A stretch of 64,000 bases of DNA from Myxocyprinus asiaticus. Taxonomy: Eukaryota; Chordata; Actinopteri; Cypriniformes; Catostomidae. Position numbers and translations under genes: made by a program. The notes below the pieces were generated by a model. That model had not been told where the DNA came from and ran no database searches. It saw nothing but the letters and a program-made list of their open reading frames with translations. Below, piece by piece: positions 1 to 10,035 of the stretch (its first letter is position 1; each line of letters opens with the position of its first letter). The stretch lies in NCBI RefSeq assembly GCF_019703515.2, contig NC_059385.1:34708001-34772000 (forward strand). The letters are read 5' to 3'.

Positions 1-220
1 TATATCGTCCTAAAACATGACATCCAGTCACAGAACAAAAGATGAACTTGATGAACTGGCAGGGTAAAAAATAACGTGGAAAATAAAGGCATACTTTGCC
101 TACAATCCCCATTTACTACTTATTCAGAGCATATATTTTTATTTTACATGTCAACGTAGTCAGGTGAAAGACGATTAATCCATGAACTTGAAAAACCCCG
201 CTCGGCTGAAACAGAAGCGG

Positions 221-225
221 ACAGG
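221..225. repeat. Target-site duplication (left) of the solo LTR
   Basis: ACAGG, repeated exactly at 561-565 immediately after the LTR. Five base pairs is a usual duplication length for LTR elements. Confidence 0.65.
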
Positions 226-560
226 TGTCACATATTCCCTGTTTTTGGTATTGACTTATGTTGAAATTCTTGTTTAGTTCCCATGTTCCTGTTTCCTGTT
301 AGTTTGTAGTCCTTTTGTAGTTTCATTTTATGATTGGTTTTCCCCTGATTGTTTCCACAGGTGTTCCTTGTTCCCTTGTTTGCCCCTGTGTATTTAAGCC
401 CTTGTTTTCCCTGTTTCCTTTGTCAGTCTTCACATGTATTGTCATGTTCTGTACCTGGTTCCCTGTGTTTTGTTTTCATTTTATTCTGAGTTACCGTGTT
501 CATCTTCCGTTTACATTAAAAGCTGCGTTTAGATCCTCACTCCTCGTCTGCCTCGTTACA
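226..560 (+). mobile_element. Solo LTR of an LTR retrotransposon
   Basis: The 335-bp block begins TGTCACA and ends CGTTACA (TG...CA ends). It is flanked by an exact 5-bp duplication, ACAGG, at 221-225 and 561-565. A TATA-like TATTTAAG lies near 388 and ATTAAA near 517, which fits plus orientation. No internal retroviral-type genes adjoin it, so it reads as a solo LTR left by LTR-LTR recombination. The family is unassigned. Confidence 0.72.
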
Positions 561-1389
561 ACAGGCATAAATAGCACCTTTGGTAGAGCTTGGACAAGCG
601 TTTGGTCTACCTGCACCACCACCACTTTGTATACCTCCATTACAGAAATCTGCCTTTTAAATAACTAAATATTTATTATATTGAAAAAGTAACATTAACA
701 TGACAATAATTTGAACATAGCCTTTGTAAAAATATAAAGCAAAACTTGAATGTGTAGCGTAAATAAAATATTGAAAAGTTTAATGGGGAAATAACAGAGC
801 AGCATCGGTACCTTTTAGTTGACTAGTTTCGTACATCTCTGATCTTTAATGCTTTTAACATTTTAATAATTTAATTAGAATCTACAAACATAAGTGCATG
901 ATAACTACTGGGATACCATTTAATATATTTGGCAACTTCTCAGCTACATGGTTTGTCATTTCCTGATATTCTCGATCATCGGCTGTCAATGAGTGTTGCA
1001 ATAGATGGGATTGTCAGATTTCGTCAAAATCCGATTGCATCGTCCTATCGCCCTGCCCTTTGCTGGATAATACTTTTTACAGAATGTTGAGTCATATCAC
1101 TTGGAAATGTCATTGTTTTCTGGCTTCAAGTCTATTTGAAAATAATTTAAATTGATTTTGACAGTAGTCAGCAGCAGTTTGACAAGGTTAATCGCATCAC
1201 ATATCGCCATCTCATTATATGTGACATGCGATAAGTTTGTCACATCACATTTTCCTCCATATCGTGCATCCATAATTCAATATGAGATCACTGAGTCACC
1301 TACAAGAAACAGCTTGATAAACAATTCCCCATCATTTTTTTAAATAGGAGGATAATATATTTGTTTAAAAAATAAAATAAAAGACTCAC
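561..1389 (-). other. Talin intron 3 sequence, nothing else recognised
   Basis: This lies downstream of the exon-3 donor on the minus strand, so it should be talin intron 3. I looked for the next talin exon (expected to begin with residues like DTMEYRKKQ) and did not see it here. The stretch is AT-rich and otherwise unremarkable. Confidence 0.5.
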
Positions 1390-1487
1390 TCCATTCCTCA
1401 GCATGTAGTAGTCCAGTGCTTTGCCAGCCTCCAGCCAAATGCCCTTCTTTGGGTCCTCATCTGACAGGAACAGCCCATAATCACTAG
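1390..1487 (-). CDS. tln1: Talin exon 3 (FERM F0 subdomain)
   Basis: On the minus strand this 98-nt exon lies between an acceptor (TCTTGTAG before 1487) and a donor (GTGAGT at 1389-1384). Its first two bases complete the split codon left by exon 2. The next 32 codons read SDYGLFLSDEDPKKG then IWLEAGKALDYYMLRNG, nearly identical to the talin head. Talin is the cytoplasmic adaptor that links integrin beta tails to actin and activates integrins; this segment belongs to F0 of its FERM head. PKKGIW and GKALDYY match talin-1 as I recall it, rather than talin-2 (PRKGIW, GRTLDYY); SDYG and SDED are talin-2-like. The exon ends in phase 0 after ...RNG. It is too short to be found as a stand-alone ORF. 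The family call is secure; the paralogue is inference. Confidence 0.93.
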
Positions 1488-1837
1488 CTACAAGAGCAAC
1501 AGAAGAATTTGTTGGGGTTACAATCTCATAAGAGTGTCAAGAACATGTCCAGAGGGAATCTACAGACTTTTCCACATTTTCTGCACTGATTTTTGGGGAA
1601 AATCTGAGCCATTTATCCAAACGCAAAAAATTTGATGAACTTAGCTGATAGTAAAGCACTCTTATTTGTAGCTGAAAGCATAGTCAAATTATACAAAATA
1701 CTTAATAAACAAAGTATTGTGGGGGATGTGTAGAATTTTGTGAATGACAGGTGTTCCAATTTTACAGAATCTTCAGAATCTACAGAGTGTATTATGAGTG
1801 TTGTTCCAAAATAAGTTTAATGTATAAGACAAATATA

Positions 1838-3444
1838 CAGTGCATTCAGAAAGTATTCAGACCCTTTCATTTTTTTTTCACAATTTATGTTGCAGCCTTA
1901 TGCTAAAATGCTTTAAATTATTATTATTTTTTAATTCACATCAATCTTACACTTCATACCCCATAATGACAAAGAAAAAACAAGACTTTTGATAACTTTG
2001 TAAATTTATTATAAAGAAAAAAACTGAAATGTCACATTGACATAATTATTCAGACCCTTAACTCAGTAATGTTGAAGCACCTTTGGCAGCGATTACAGCC
2101 TCAAGTCTTTTTGGGTATGATGCGACAAGCTTTGCACACCTAGATTTGGGGATTTTCTGCCATTCTTCTCTGCAGATCTTCTCAAGCTCTGTCAGGTTGG
2201 ATAGGGACCGTCAGTGTACAGCCATTTTCAGGTCTCTCCAGAGATGTTTGATTGGGTTTAAGTCCGGGCTCTGGCTGGGCCACTCAAGGACATTCACAGA
2301 GTTGTCCCTAAGCCACACTTGCGTTATCTTGGCTGTGTGCTTAGGGTCATTGTTCTGTTGGAAGGTTCTGTTCGGCCCAGTCTGAGGTCCTGAGTGCTTT
2401 GAACCAGGTTTTCATTAAGGATATCTCTGTATTTTGCTGCATTCAGCTTTCCTTCAACCCTGACCAGTCCCCCAATCCCTGCTGCTGCAAAACACCCCCA
2501 CAGCATGATGCTACCACCACCATGCTTCACCATTGGGATGGTATTGTGCAGGTGTTGAGCGGTGCCTGGTTTTCTCCAGACATGACGCTTAGAATTGAGG
2601 CCAAAGAGTTCAATCTTTGTTTCATCAGACCAGAGAATCTTGTTTCTCACAGTCTGAGAGTCCTTTTTTTGTCTTGCAATGAGGAGAGGCTTCCATCTGG
2701 CCACTCTGCCATAAAGCGCAGATCAGTGGAGTGCTGAAGTGATGGTTGTCCTTCTGCAAGTTTCTCCCATCTCTACACATGATCTCTGGAGCTCAACCAG
2801 AGTCAACATCGGGTTCTTGGTCACCTCTCTTATCAAGGCCCTTCTCCCCCGATTGCTCAGTTTGGCCAGGTAGCCAGCTCTAGGAAGAGTCCTGGTTGTT
2901 CCAAACTTCTTCCATTTAAGAATTATGGAGGCCACTGTGCTCTTGGGAACCTGCAATGCAGCCGAAATGTTTTTGTAGCCTTCCCCAGATCTGTGCCTTG
3001 ACACAATCCTGTCTCTGTGCTCTGCAGGCAGTTCCTTTGACCTCATGGCTTGGTTTTTGCTCTAATATGCATTTTCAGCTGTGAGACATTATATAGACAG
3101 GTGTGTGCCTTACCAAATCATGTCCAATCAATTGAATTTGCCACAGATGGACTCCAATCAAAGTGTAGAAACACCTCAAAGATGATCCAGCGAAATGGGA
3201 TGCACCTGAGCTAAATTTCAAGCGTCATAGTAAAGGGTCTGAATACTTATGTCAATGTGATATTTCAGTTTTTTCTTTTTAATACATTTTCAAAGTTATC
3301 AAAAATCTGGTTTTTCCTTTGTCATTATGGGGTACAGAGTGTAGATTGATGTGAAAAAAGTAATAATTTTAAGCATTTTAACATATGTCTGCAACATAGC
3401 AAAATGTGAAAAAAATGAAGGGGTCTGAATACTTGAATGCATTG
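1838..3444 (-). mobile_element. Tc1-like DNA transposon, decayed
   Basis: The ends are inverted: CAGTGCATTCAGAAAGTATT at the left and GAATGCATTG at the right. TA dinucleotides flank it at 1836-1837 and 3445-3446. Internal terminal copies of the GTATTCAGACCC motif suggest IR/DR-type ends. The transposase runs on the minus strand and is broken. The right end has lost bases relative to the consensus end, which is still seen in the duplicated copy at 4384. Confidence 0.88.
2185..3046 (-). pseudogene. Tc1 transposase remnant
   Basis: The N-terminal part (3046-2723) starts MRSKELPAEHRDRIV and contains the paired HTH of Tc1 transposases (YKNISAALQVPKSTV). A TGA at 2725-2723 interrupts it. The same frame resumes with ARWKPLL and reaches the first catalytic Asp in ILWSDETKIELFG, but a short block seems to be missing between them. 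After [16 protein letters not shown] the frame is lost, and the second Asp region reads only as frameshifted remnants; a piece like IKHLWRDLK survives near 2240. The protein cannot be active. Confidence 0.85.
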
Positions 3445-3799
3445 TATTTGTCAGTGTGTCTAGGGTGTGTTTTCGCACATCAAAGGAACATTTGTACATT
3501 ATTTGGGTTGCAAAAACTTTTTAGTCTTCTCCTCGAGTGAGTTAAAGAAAATGTATTGATTCACAATTGTCCCCAATTGAATGTTTATGAACACATTTCA
3601 CAACAATTTCCCTTCTTGGCATCAGCGTTTCAAATGCTGCTTCCTTCTAATGGATTAGATTGTGTCTCCCAAACGTACCATGCTTGTTACAAACCACTGA
3701 CAGACTTGCTATTAAAGACTGCTGCACATTCCACAAGAGCTGCTGAGTTTGGATGAGAGCCATCCGTCACAGAGACAAATGACTCACAGGTTAGGACAA
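2861..3799. repeat. Tandem segmental duplication, unit 1
   Basis: This unit contains the 5' half of the Tc1 transposase gene, the Tc1 right end and about 350 bp of non-transposon flank (from TTTGTCAGTGTGTCTAGG to CACAGGTTAGGACAA). The same arrangement recurs at 3872-4706, so the duplication happened after the Tc1 inserted. Confidence 0.8.
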
Positions 3800-3871
3800 G
3801 TATGCAGCAGAAACCGTCCAGCACGGATAACTATTATATAACAGCCGCATAGCAAGAGTTGCTGCTGTATT

Positions 3872-4706
3872 TTTGGCCAGGCGGCCAGCTCTAGGAAGAT
3901 TCCTGGTTGTTCCAAACTTCTTCCATTTAAGAATTATGGAGGCCACTGTGCTCTTGGGAACCTGCAATGCAGCCGAAATGTTTTTGTAGCCTTCCCCAGA
4001 TCTGTGCCTTGACACAATCCTGTCTCTGAGCTCTGCAGACAGTTCCTTTGACCTCATTGACCTTTTTGCTCTAATATGCATTTTCAGCTGTGAGACATTA
4101 TATAGACAGGTGTGTGCCTTTCCAAATCATGTCCAATCAATTGAATTTGCCACAGGTGGTCTCCAATCAAAGTGTAACATCTCAAAGATTATCCAGAGAA
4201 ATGGGATGCACCTGAGCTAAATTTCATGCATCATAGTAAAGGGTCTGAATACTTGTGTCAATGTGATATTTCAGTTTTTTCTTTTAAATACATTTTCAAA
4301 GTTATCAAAAAACTGTTTTTTATGTCTGCAACATAGCAAAATGTGAAAAAAATGAAGGGGTCTGAATACTTTCTGAATGCACTATATTTGTCAGTGTGTC
4401 TAGGGTGTGTTTTCACACATCAAAGGTACATTTGTACGTTATTTGTGTTGCCTTCTCAAAGAGTGAGTTAAAGAAAATGTATTGATTCACAATCGGCCCC
4501 AGTTGAATGTTTATGAACACATTTCATGGCCATTTCACAATAATTTCCCTTCTTGGCATCAGCGTTTCAAATGCTGCTTCCTTCTAATGGATTAGATTGT
4601 GTCTCCCAAACGTACCATTCTTGTTATAAACCACTGACAGACGAGCTATTTAAGACTGGATGAGAGCCATCCGTCACAGAGACAAATGACTCACAGGTTA
4701 GGACAA
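3872..4706. repeat. Tandem segmental duplication, unit 2
   Basis: Direct copy of 2861-3799, shortened by internal deletions near 4316 and in the flank. It starts at TTTGGCCAG in the transposase and ends at AGGTTAGGACAA. About 70 bp of unrelated sequence separates the units. The Tc1 part (3872-4384) keeps the better right end, TTTCTGAATGCACTA, and the HTH-coding segment (about 4054-3870). Confidence 0.8.
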
Positions 4707-5197
4707 CTATACCTGAATCACTTTTTTGAACTGTTCTTAAAAGGCCCTGCATACTTCATACAAAATTGAAGAACAAATGAGTGTGATGTCATTTAGAACA
4801 AAATCTGTCCAAAAAGGTGTTTTTGAGTTCGTTTGGGTGGTTCGTAACAGCTCGCCAGGCTGAACTTCCAGGAAAACTTCTTACTGGCTGCTAAACACCT
4901 TCTTACTGCCATTGGTCCACATCATCGGTAGGTGTGACCTGAAGCTCCACCTACTTTGAGGCCGACATCTAATTCTGTTTACATTGTTTAGTCAAGATCA
5001 GTCAACATGAACACATCAAAGTGCAGAGTTATTAGCAAGCTGATGCAAACTTCAACATCTGTTAGGTTAAGTTTCAACATAAATAACAATAACAGAATCT
5101 AAGATTTCAGCACAAGGGACAGCCAGAATTTGGCTCCGAGTTATTCTCTTGCAGGAAAAGCACAGGGTTCGATTAATGACTCAGGTTAATGACTCAC
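4707..5197. other. Intron 2 remainder, no feature seen
   Basis: About 490 bp between the duplicated block and exon 2. I see no repeat ends, ORF or exon signal in it. Confidence 0.4.
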
Positions 5198-5327
5198 GCT
5201 GGCCGAGCTGTGCCTCTGGAACTCTTTCTCTGATGATGCGACAGGCGTCGTACACCATGGTGGAGGGCTCAAACTGCATCGTCTTCACCACATTCCCCAC
5301 CCCGATCTTCAGCGAAAGCGCCACCAT
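5198..5327 (-). CDS. tln1: Talin exon 2, coding part with start codon
   Basis: The exon spans 5198-5360: 33 nt of 5'UTR, then ATG at 5327-5325 in a fair start context (AGTCATGG). Forty-three codons and one extra base read MVALSLKIGVGNVVK, TMQFEPSTMVYDACR, IIRERVPEAQLGQ. This is the invariant N-terminus of talin (F0 of the FERM head, which binds Rap1 and supports integrin activation). The acceptor is TTTTGCAG at 5361-5362 and the donor GTGAGT starts at 5197; the phase-1 end joins exon 3 as ...GQ-P-SDYGLF. STMVYDACRI and lack of the talin-2 insertion after LKI favour talin-1. An L1 element lies about 40 bp upstream of the acceptor. Confidence 0.95.
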
Positions 5328-5360
5328 GACTGACACTACGTGACTGTGCCGCTGCTATAC

Positions 5361-5400
5361 CTGCAAAACAAAAATATACACACAAACTGTAAACACTCTT
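5361..5400 (-). promoter_or_regulatory. Splice acceptor and pyrimidine tract of talin exon 2
   Basis: Minus strand: a T-rich stretch, GTATATTTTTGTTTTGCAG, directly precedes the exon. Only 40 bp of ancestral intron, including the 12-bp L1 target duplication at 5389-5400, separate the exon from the inserted L1 tail. Confidence 0.7.
5389..5400. repeat. L1 copy 1 target-site duplication, 3' side
   Basis: GTAAACACTCTT, exact match to 8388-8399. Confidence 0.85.
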
Positions 5401-5570
5401 TTTTTTCGATTAATATTTTTTATTGATTAGTAGATATAACACAGAAAAACACAACATATATACATTGAATCAACATTTAACCCCCACTATTACCCCTCCC
5501 CCTCCCCAATCACCAACCCCATCCTGACCCCCAACGAACACCCCTGTGGTCACACATAAGAATACACACA

Positions 5571-5572
5571 AA

Positions 5573-5608
<36 letters not shown>

Positions 5609-5636
5609 TAAAAATATATATATTATATATATATAA
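5571..5636. repeat. (AAT)n/(AT)n microsatellite in L1 3'UTR
   Basis: A run of about ten AAT units followed by AT repeats, at the 3'UTR site where every other L1 copy here carries a different microsatellite. Confidence 0.9.
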
Positions 5637-5815
5637 AATCATACACATCCAAAACTATACCTCTCTCTCCACAGCCCCTCCCAGAGAGTCCCCCAAAAAC
5701 ACTAAATAACTGCCCCAATGATTTGCCCCAATACAAATCATTTTAATAACATTAACTTCCTCAATCATAGATAAATGTAATGAAGCCCACCTGCCCACAT
5801 CACATGAAAATCTCT

Positions 5816-7016
5816 TTATAAAGGTGTCAAAATCACACAAATTTGCTGGGAATAAAATGCCCAAGTGCTTAATGCCCTGTTTGTGCCCAGCTGAAAAGCC
5901 ATCACTGGGCAGTACGCTGTCAGAGCCAAAGCTTCAGATTTAGACCAATTGACTCTGTATCCTGAGAACTTAGAAAAGGAATTAATAATTCTGTGGAGGC
6001 AAGTCATAGATCTAGTGGGGTCGGAGATGAATAATAAAATATCATCTGCGTAAAGCAAAAGCTTATGCGCCAGACCTCCCGCCAACCACCCCTGGAAACT
6101 CATCCTCCTTTCTTATCATGGCTGCTAATGTTTCCAGGGCAAGACAGAAAAATAATGGGGAAAGAGGGCAACCCTGCCAGGTGCCCCTATCCAGAGTAAA
6201 ATAATCTGAAATTAATCCATTTGTTTGTACAGCGGCTACCGGGTGTCTATAAAGTAACTTAATCCATCCAATAAAAGTATTCCCAAACCCGTACATTTCC
6301 AAATTCTTAAAAACATAATCCTTAAATGTTATCAGAAGAGCTGCGGCCACAAATAAAACACACACAATCTATATGTATAAGAGATGTCATAACTTTACTT
6401 AATCGGTTAGCCAGAATTTTGGACAATATTTTTACGTCTAGCTGGATCAGGGAAATTGGACGGTAACTCTTACATTCACTTGGTTACAAAGCTTGAGTGT
6501 CCGGGCTTATGTCATGGTTGGCGGAAGCTTTCCATTCTTTAATGATTCCGTATCAACTTCTAACAAATGTGGAGCCAGTTCTGTAGCATAAGATCTAAAT
6601 AATTCAGCGGCAAAGCCGTCTGGCCCTGGAGCCTTGCCTGTAGGCAAAGCCTTAATTCCCTCGCCAAGCTCCTCCAAGTTTATCTCAGAATCAAGAGAAT
6701 TTTTTTGCTCCGTCGTCAGTTTAGGGAGTTCTAATGGTTCCACAAAGTTTCTAATATCTTCATCAGTAGACGAAGACGTGGAACTATAGAGATCAAGATA
6801 GAATTCTTTAAAAGCATTTTTAATATCAATAGCCGAGGTAAATATTTTACCACCAGCAGATTTCACTGAGGGAATGGTAGAAAAAGACTCTCTCTGTTTT
6901 ATATATCTAGCCAAATGCTTCCCTGCTTTGTCCCCTGACTCAAAGTAAGACTGTCTTGCCCTGAATAGCCAAAACTCCACCTTCTGTGACAAAATAGTAT
7001 TATATCTGTATTTCAA
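5816..7016 (-). pseudogene. L1 ORF2 reverse transcriptase remnants (copy 1)
   Basis: Three frames carry parts of one RT. 7016-6507 holds the RT N-terminal region with the L1 motif TGKAPGPDGFAAELFR. 6365-6063 holds LEMYGFGNTFIGWIK, HPVAAVQTNG and RGTWQGCPLSPLFFCLALE. 6103-5816 holds the catalytic box KLLLYADDILLFISD and GYRVNWSKSEALALTAY. Frameshifts separate the pieces, and the segment with the first catalytic Asp (SLDAKKAFD in copy 2) is missing near 6370. It is non-functional. Confidence 0.88.
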
Positions 7017-7576
7017 TCAGGTCAATTCTCTGAGGCCATCAGACGACATTCGGCGCTTCAGCTCTGCCTCTGCACTTTTAATATTCCCTTCCAACTCCAC
7101 AAGTTCTCATACTTTGGATTTTTGGTGAATGAGGCATACTGTATGATCCGACACCTAAGAACCGCCTAAAGTGCCTCCCAAGCCACACCCACAGAGGATA
7201 CTGAGGACCAGTTGGTCTCCATATAAGCACTGATTTCATCCTTTAACATTTGTTGGAATTGAGGATTTTGCAAAAGGGATACATTAAAGCAGCAACTATA
7301 TGATTTATTTTTCTCCGTATGTGGCAACATCTCTAAACTCACCAGGGCGTGATCTGAGACTAAGATGTTTCCAATTGAGCAATCAACAACAGATGAAATG
7401 AGGGACTTAGATATAAAAAATAAAAAATCTATTCTAAAATAAATCTTATGGATTGATTAAACAAATTTATAGTTCCTACCAGATGTGTTCCAGGGTCTCC
7501 AAATATCTGTAAGACCAAGATTTTTACACATCCTGTGAAGCGTCAATGTGCATTCCTTGAATCAATCACGTTTCTC

Positions 7577-8251
7577 TCGTCGAATTCGCAAAGTCTGGGA
7601 ACAAGAAAATGAAGTGGTTCTTCCAAGAAAGCCTTCCTTTTCTCACCTCGCGTAACACGAGATCTTTATTGGATGATCTCAGAAATTTGGCCAGAATTGA
7701 TCGGGACCTGTCTTCCTCAGCGGATCGCCGAGCCGGAACCCTGTGAGCTCACTCGATTTCCAGCTTATGGCCTGTTATGTCGAGCAGACTCGGGAAGAGC
7801 CCGTCCAGGAATTTCACCATATCCCGACCTTCTTCATCCTCACGAATTCCAACAATTCAGATGTTATTCTGCCGGTTATGGTTCTCCAAATCTTCCAGCT
7901 TCTCTCAGATGTGCTCCAAATCCACCTTTGTTGCTAGCGAATTTGCAGCTAATTCCCTCTCCGATGACTCCAGATAATCGATCCGTTTCTCGATATCCCC
8001 TACTCTTGTAACCATCTCAGTGAATTTAGTCTCCATGGCAGTGATCGATCGACATATTACAGCAAGATCCTCCAAGTCTGCAATGACCTTCGTCTGCATT
8101 GCCGACACGTTCATAAATTTTCGCCGAATTTCCTTACTTAACCGGCCAAATCGGCTCCCAGGCTTGTTGCCTGCAGCTCAGGGGCTTCAGCTTGAGCACG
8201 TAAGTGTCTTTTAATGTCTCCAGAGTCCGAGGATTTTGAATTCTTTGACAT
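7577..8251 (-). pseudogene. L1 ORF1 protein remnant (copy 1)
   Basis: A start codon at 8251-8249 opens MSKNSKSSDSGDIKR; a stop follows after about 37 codons. Further on, 8114-7905 encodes a heptad-rich segment (TKVIADLEDLAVICR, VGDIEKRIDYLESS) like the L1 ORF1p coiled coil. Then NRQNNI-stop-IVGIREDEEGRDMV appears, the hallmark NRRNNIRIVGI start of the ORF1p RRM-like domain, followed by LDITGHKLEIE. The protein normally trimerises and coats L1 RNA; here it has several stops. Confidence 0.75.
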
Positions 8252-8387
8252 ATTGTCTTCCTAGAACATTTAAGAATCAGGGTGTATCGAATCTCACCAG
8301 TTTATGACACAAAAAGTATTAAAACTAGCAAAGTGAGCAGAGCTCGCCGTTCACATGTCCGAACCGTGCATGGTGCCACGTGACTCC

Positions 8388-8399
8388 GTAAACACTCTT
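8388..8399. repeat. L1 copy 1 target-site duplication, 5' side
   Basis: GTAAACACTCTT, exact match to 5389-5400; it fixes the 5' end of the insertion at 8387. Confidence 0.85.
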
Positions 8400-8404
8400 G
8401 AGCA

Positions 8405-10035
8405 TCTGAACACATGTAGTAGTGGACTGAAGTACCAGATTACATGTAATTGGGATAACCTACTCAGCTTACAAACATCAAGTACGTGGTATTAGATTGT
8501 TACATTTTAAAATGCGAGTAATGAGATTACAGTTACTTTTTATAGATTACATTACAAATCAGCCAATGGCAATAATTAGTGTGCAATTTACTAATTATGC
8601 TCACACACAAAAAAAAGAGAGGTCTGAGCCAAAGCCTGAAATACATGTGACAGACCTAGCCAGGTAGCAGTACAAATATACTGTACAAGACAGTGCAGTC
8701 CCATTCCTTATTTGACCACATATAAAAATTATTTGACTTTGAAAGAGACACAGGGGAAACATTTTCAATGCAATGAGAAAACAGTTCAATGCAATATTTG
8801 CCTGAAAAATGTTTTATCCATTGGAAAAAAAAACACCATGTTCAGTCTAAAGCAGCACTTAGGCTATAAATATCTATATTTGTATGAAAATTTTAAATGC
8901 ATTATAAAATATTTGTATATGTATCATCTAGCCATGTGTTCATTTACTGGAAACAATACACTGCATTGAAAGTTCACAGTATATGCCACAAATACACACA
9001 GGGCACTTAGTTTCTGTTTTAAATTAAAATTAATGCACAAATAATATGCTACGCTCTTTGCATTTGTGTGCTGCATCGAAAATAAATGTGAATGCACTTT
9101 TGCAGATAAACCTTTCAGAGGTGTCGGTCACATGCAGGTTCGTTCTTTTGCACAATGCAAATGCACTTCAGTCCATACTTCGGGATGGCAGATAAAGCAC
9201 CTGTCAAAAACTTTATTCAGAGTATCACCATATTTAATTTTGAGGGAAAGTAGTAAAGTCTATTCAATGGCATGCACTGTATAAAGCTGGATAAAGGTCC
9301 TACATCACACCTAATTTTCACAACTAGAGTTTTTAATGTACTGAAATTGTTTTGGAAAGATGTTATTTAAATTCTTTATCAGTTGAATGATCAACACTAA
9401 TTTAAACAACAGTTCAGCCCATCTGTTAGGGTTAACCCTCCCTCACAGCCTCGCTTTCATTCCCATAAAATAAAATATGGCAGTACTCTGAATAAGGTCT
9501 ATAGGTCAAGGTCACACCTAATTATGAGAAGGTACAAATTGTATATCTCTGCATCTTACCTAGAGATTTTCACTATTGATTACAAAGTCAGATTAATACA
9601 AATTGTCTAATCCCTATTCTTAATTGGCTAAATAATAGTTATCTTAAAAATACAAATACATGCATGTTATCATTGTCTTCAGTCTTGGGTAACAGTGACC
9701 CCTTAAGTACCTTTTGTTTTACTCTACAACTAATAAATAGCAAGCTGCTGTTTGATTTCTAATATTTATGATTAAACTAATGTTTAATGAAAGGAGTGTT
9801 ACTATCATTTAATTATTTAATATTTTAATTGTATTATACTATTCATTTAAAATCAATGATTAGATCATTAAATTAATTAGATTAGATCATAAAAATTAAT
9901 GATTACGAAACATGCAATGAGTAATCCAAAAGTAATCAGAACAGATTACCTAAAAAGTGTAGGTAAGAATGTTACTGATTACAATTTTAGTTGTGTAATT
10001 TGTAATCAGTACTGGACTACATATTTCAGAAGTAA
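8405..10035. mobile_element. Possible non-autonomous hAT-like element
   Basis: Both ends are rich in GTAATC/GATTAC words in opposite orientation (left ACTGAAGTACCAGATTAC; right end, reversed, TATTGGGTAGATTACTTC). That pattern is typical of fish hAT-derived repeats. I could not define matching 8-bp duplications. Inside, 8700-9900 has no transposase or other recognisable ORF. Confidence 0.35.

Larger units (their letters stand above)
1488..5197 (-). other. tln1: Talin intron 2
   Basis: This 3.7-kb phase-1 intron separates exons 2 and 3. It carries a Tc1 element at 1838-3444 and a tandemly duplicated half-copy at 3872-4706. The remaining 4707-5197 shows no repeat I can name. Confidence 0.85.
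5401..8387 (-). mobile_element. L1-clade LINE, copy 1, internally deleted
   Basis: The element is flanked by an exact 12-bp target duplication, GTAAACACTCTT, at 5389-5400 and 8388-8399. Its A-rich 3' end lies at 5401-5407 (seen as T on plus) and its 5' end abuts the right duplication, so the 5' end is preserved. It keeps ORF1 N-terminal sequence (8251 downward), reverse-transcriptase pieces and the 3'UTR. Compared with copy 2 it lacks about 1.6 kb (inter-ORF region plus much of the endonuclease) with a joint near 7562-7566, and about 1.3 kb between RT and 3'UTR with a joint near 5725. It lies in the same orientation as talin. Confidence 0.88.
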
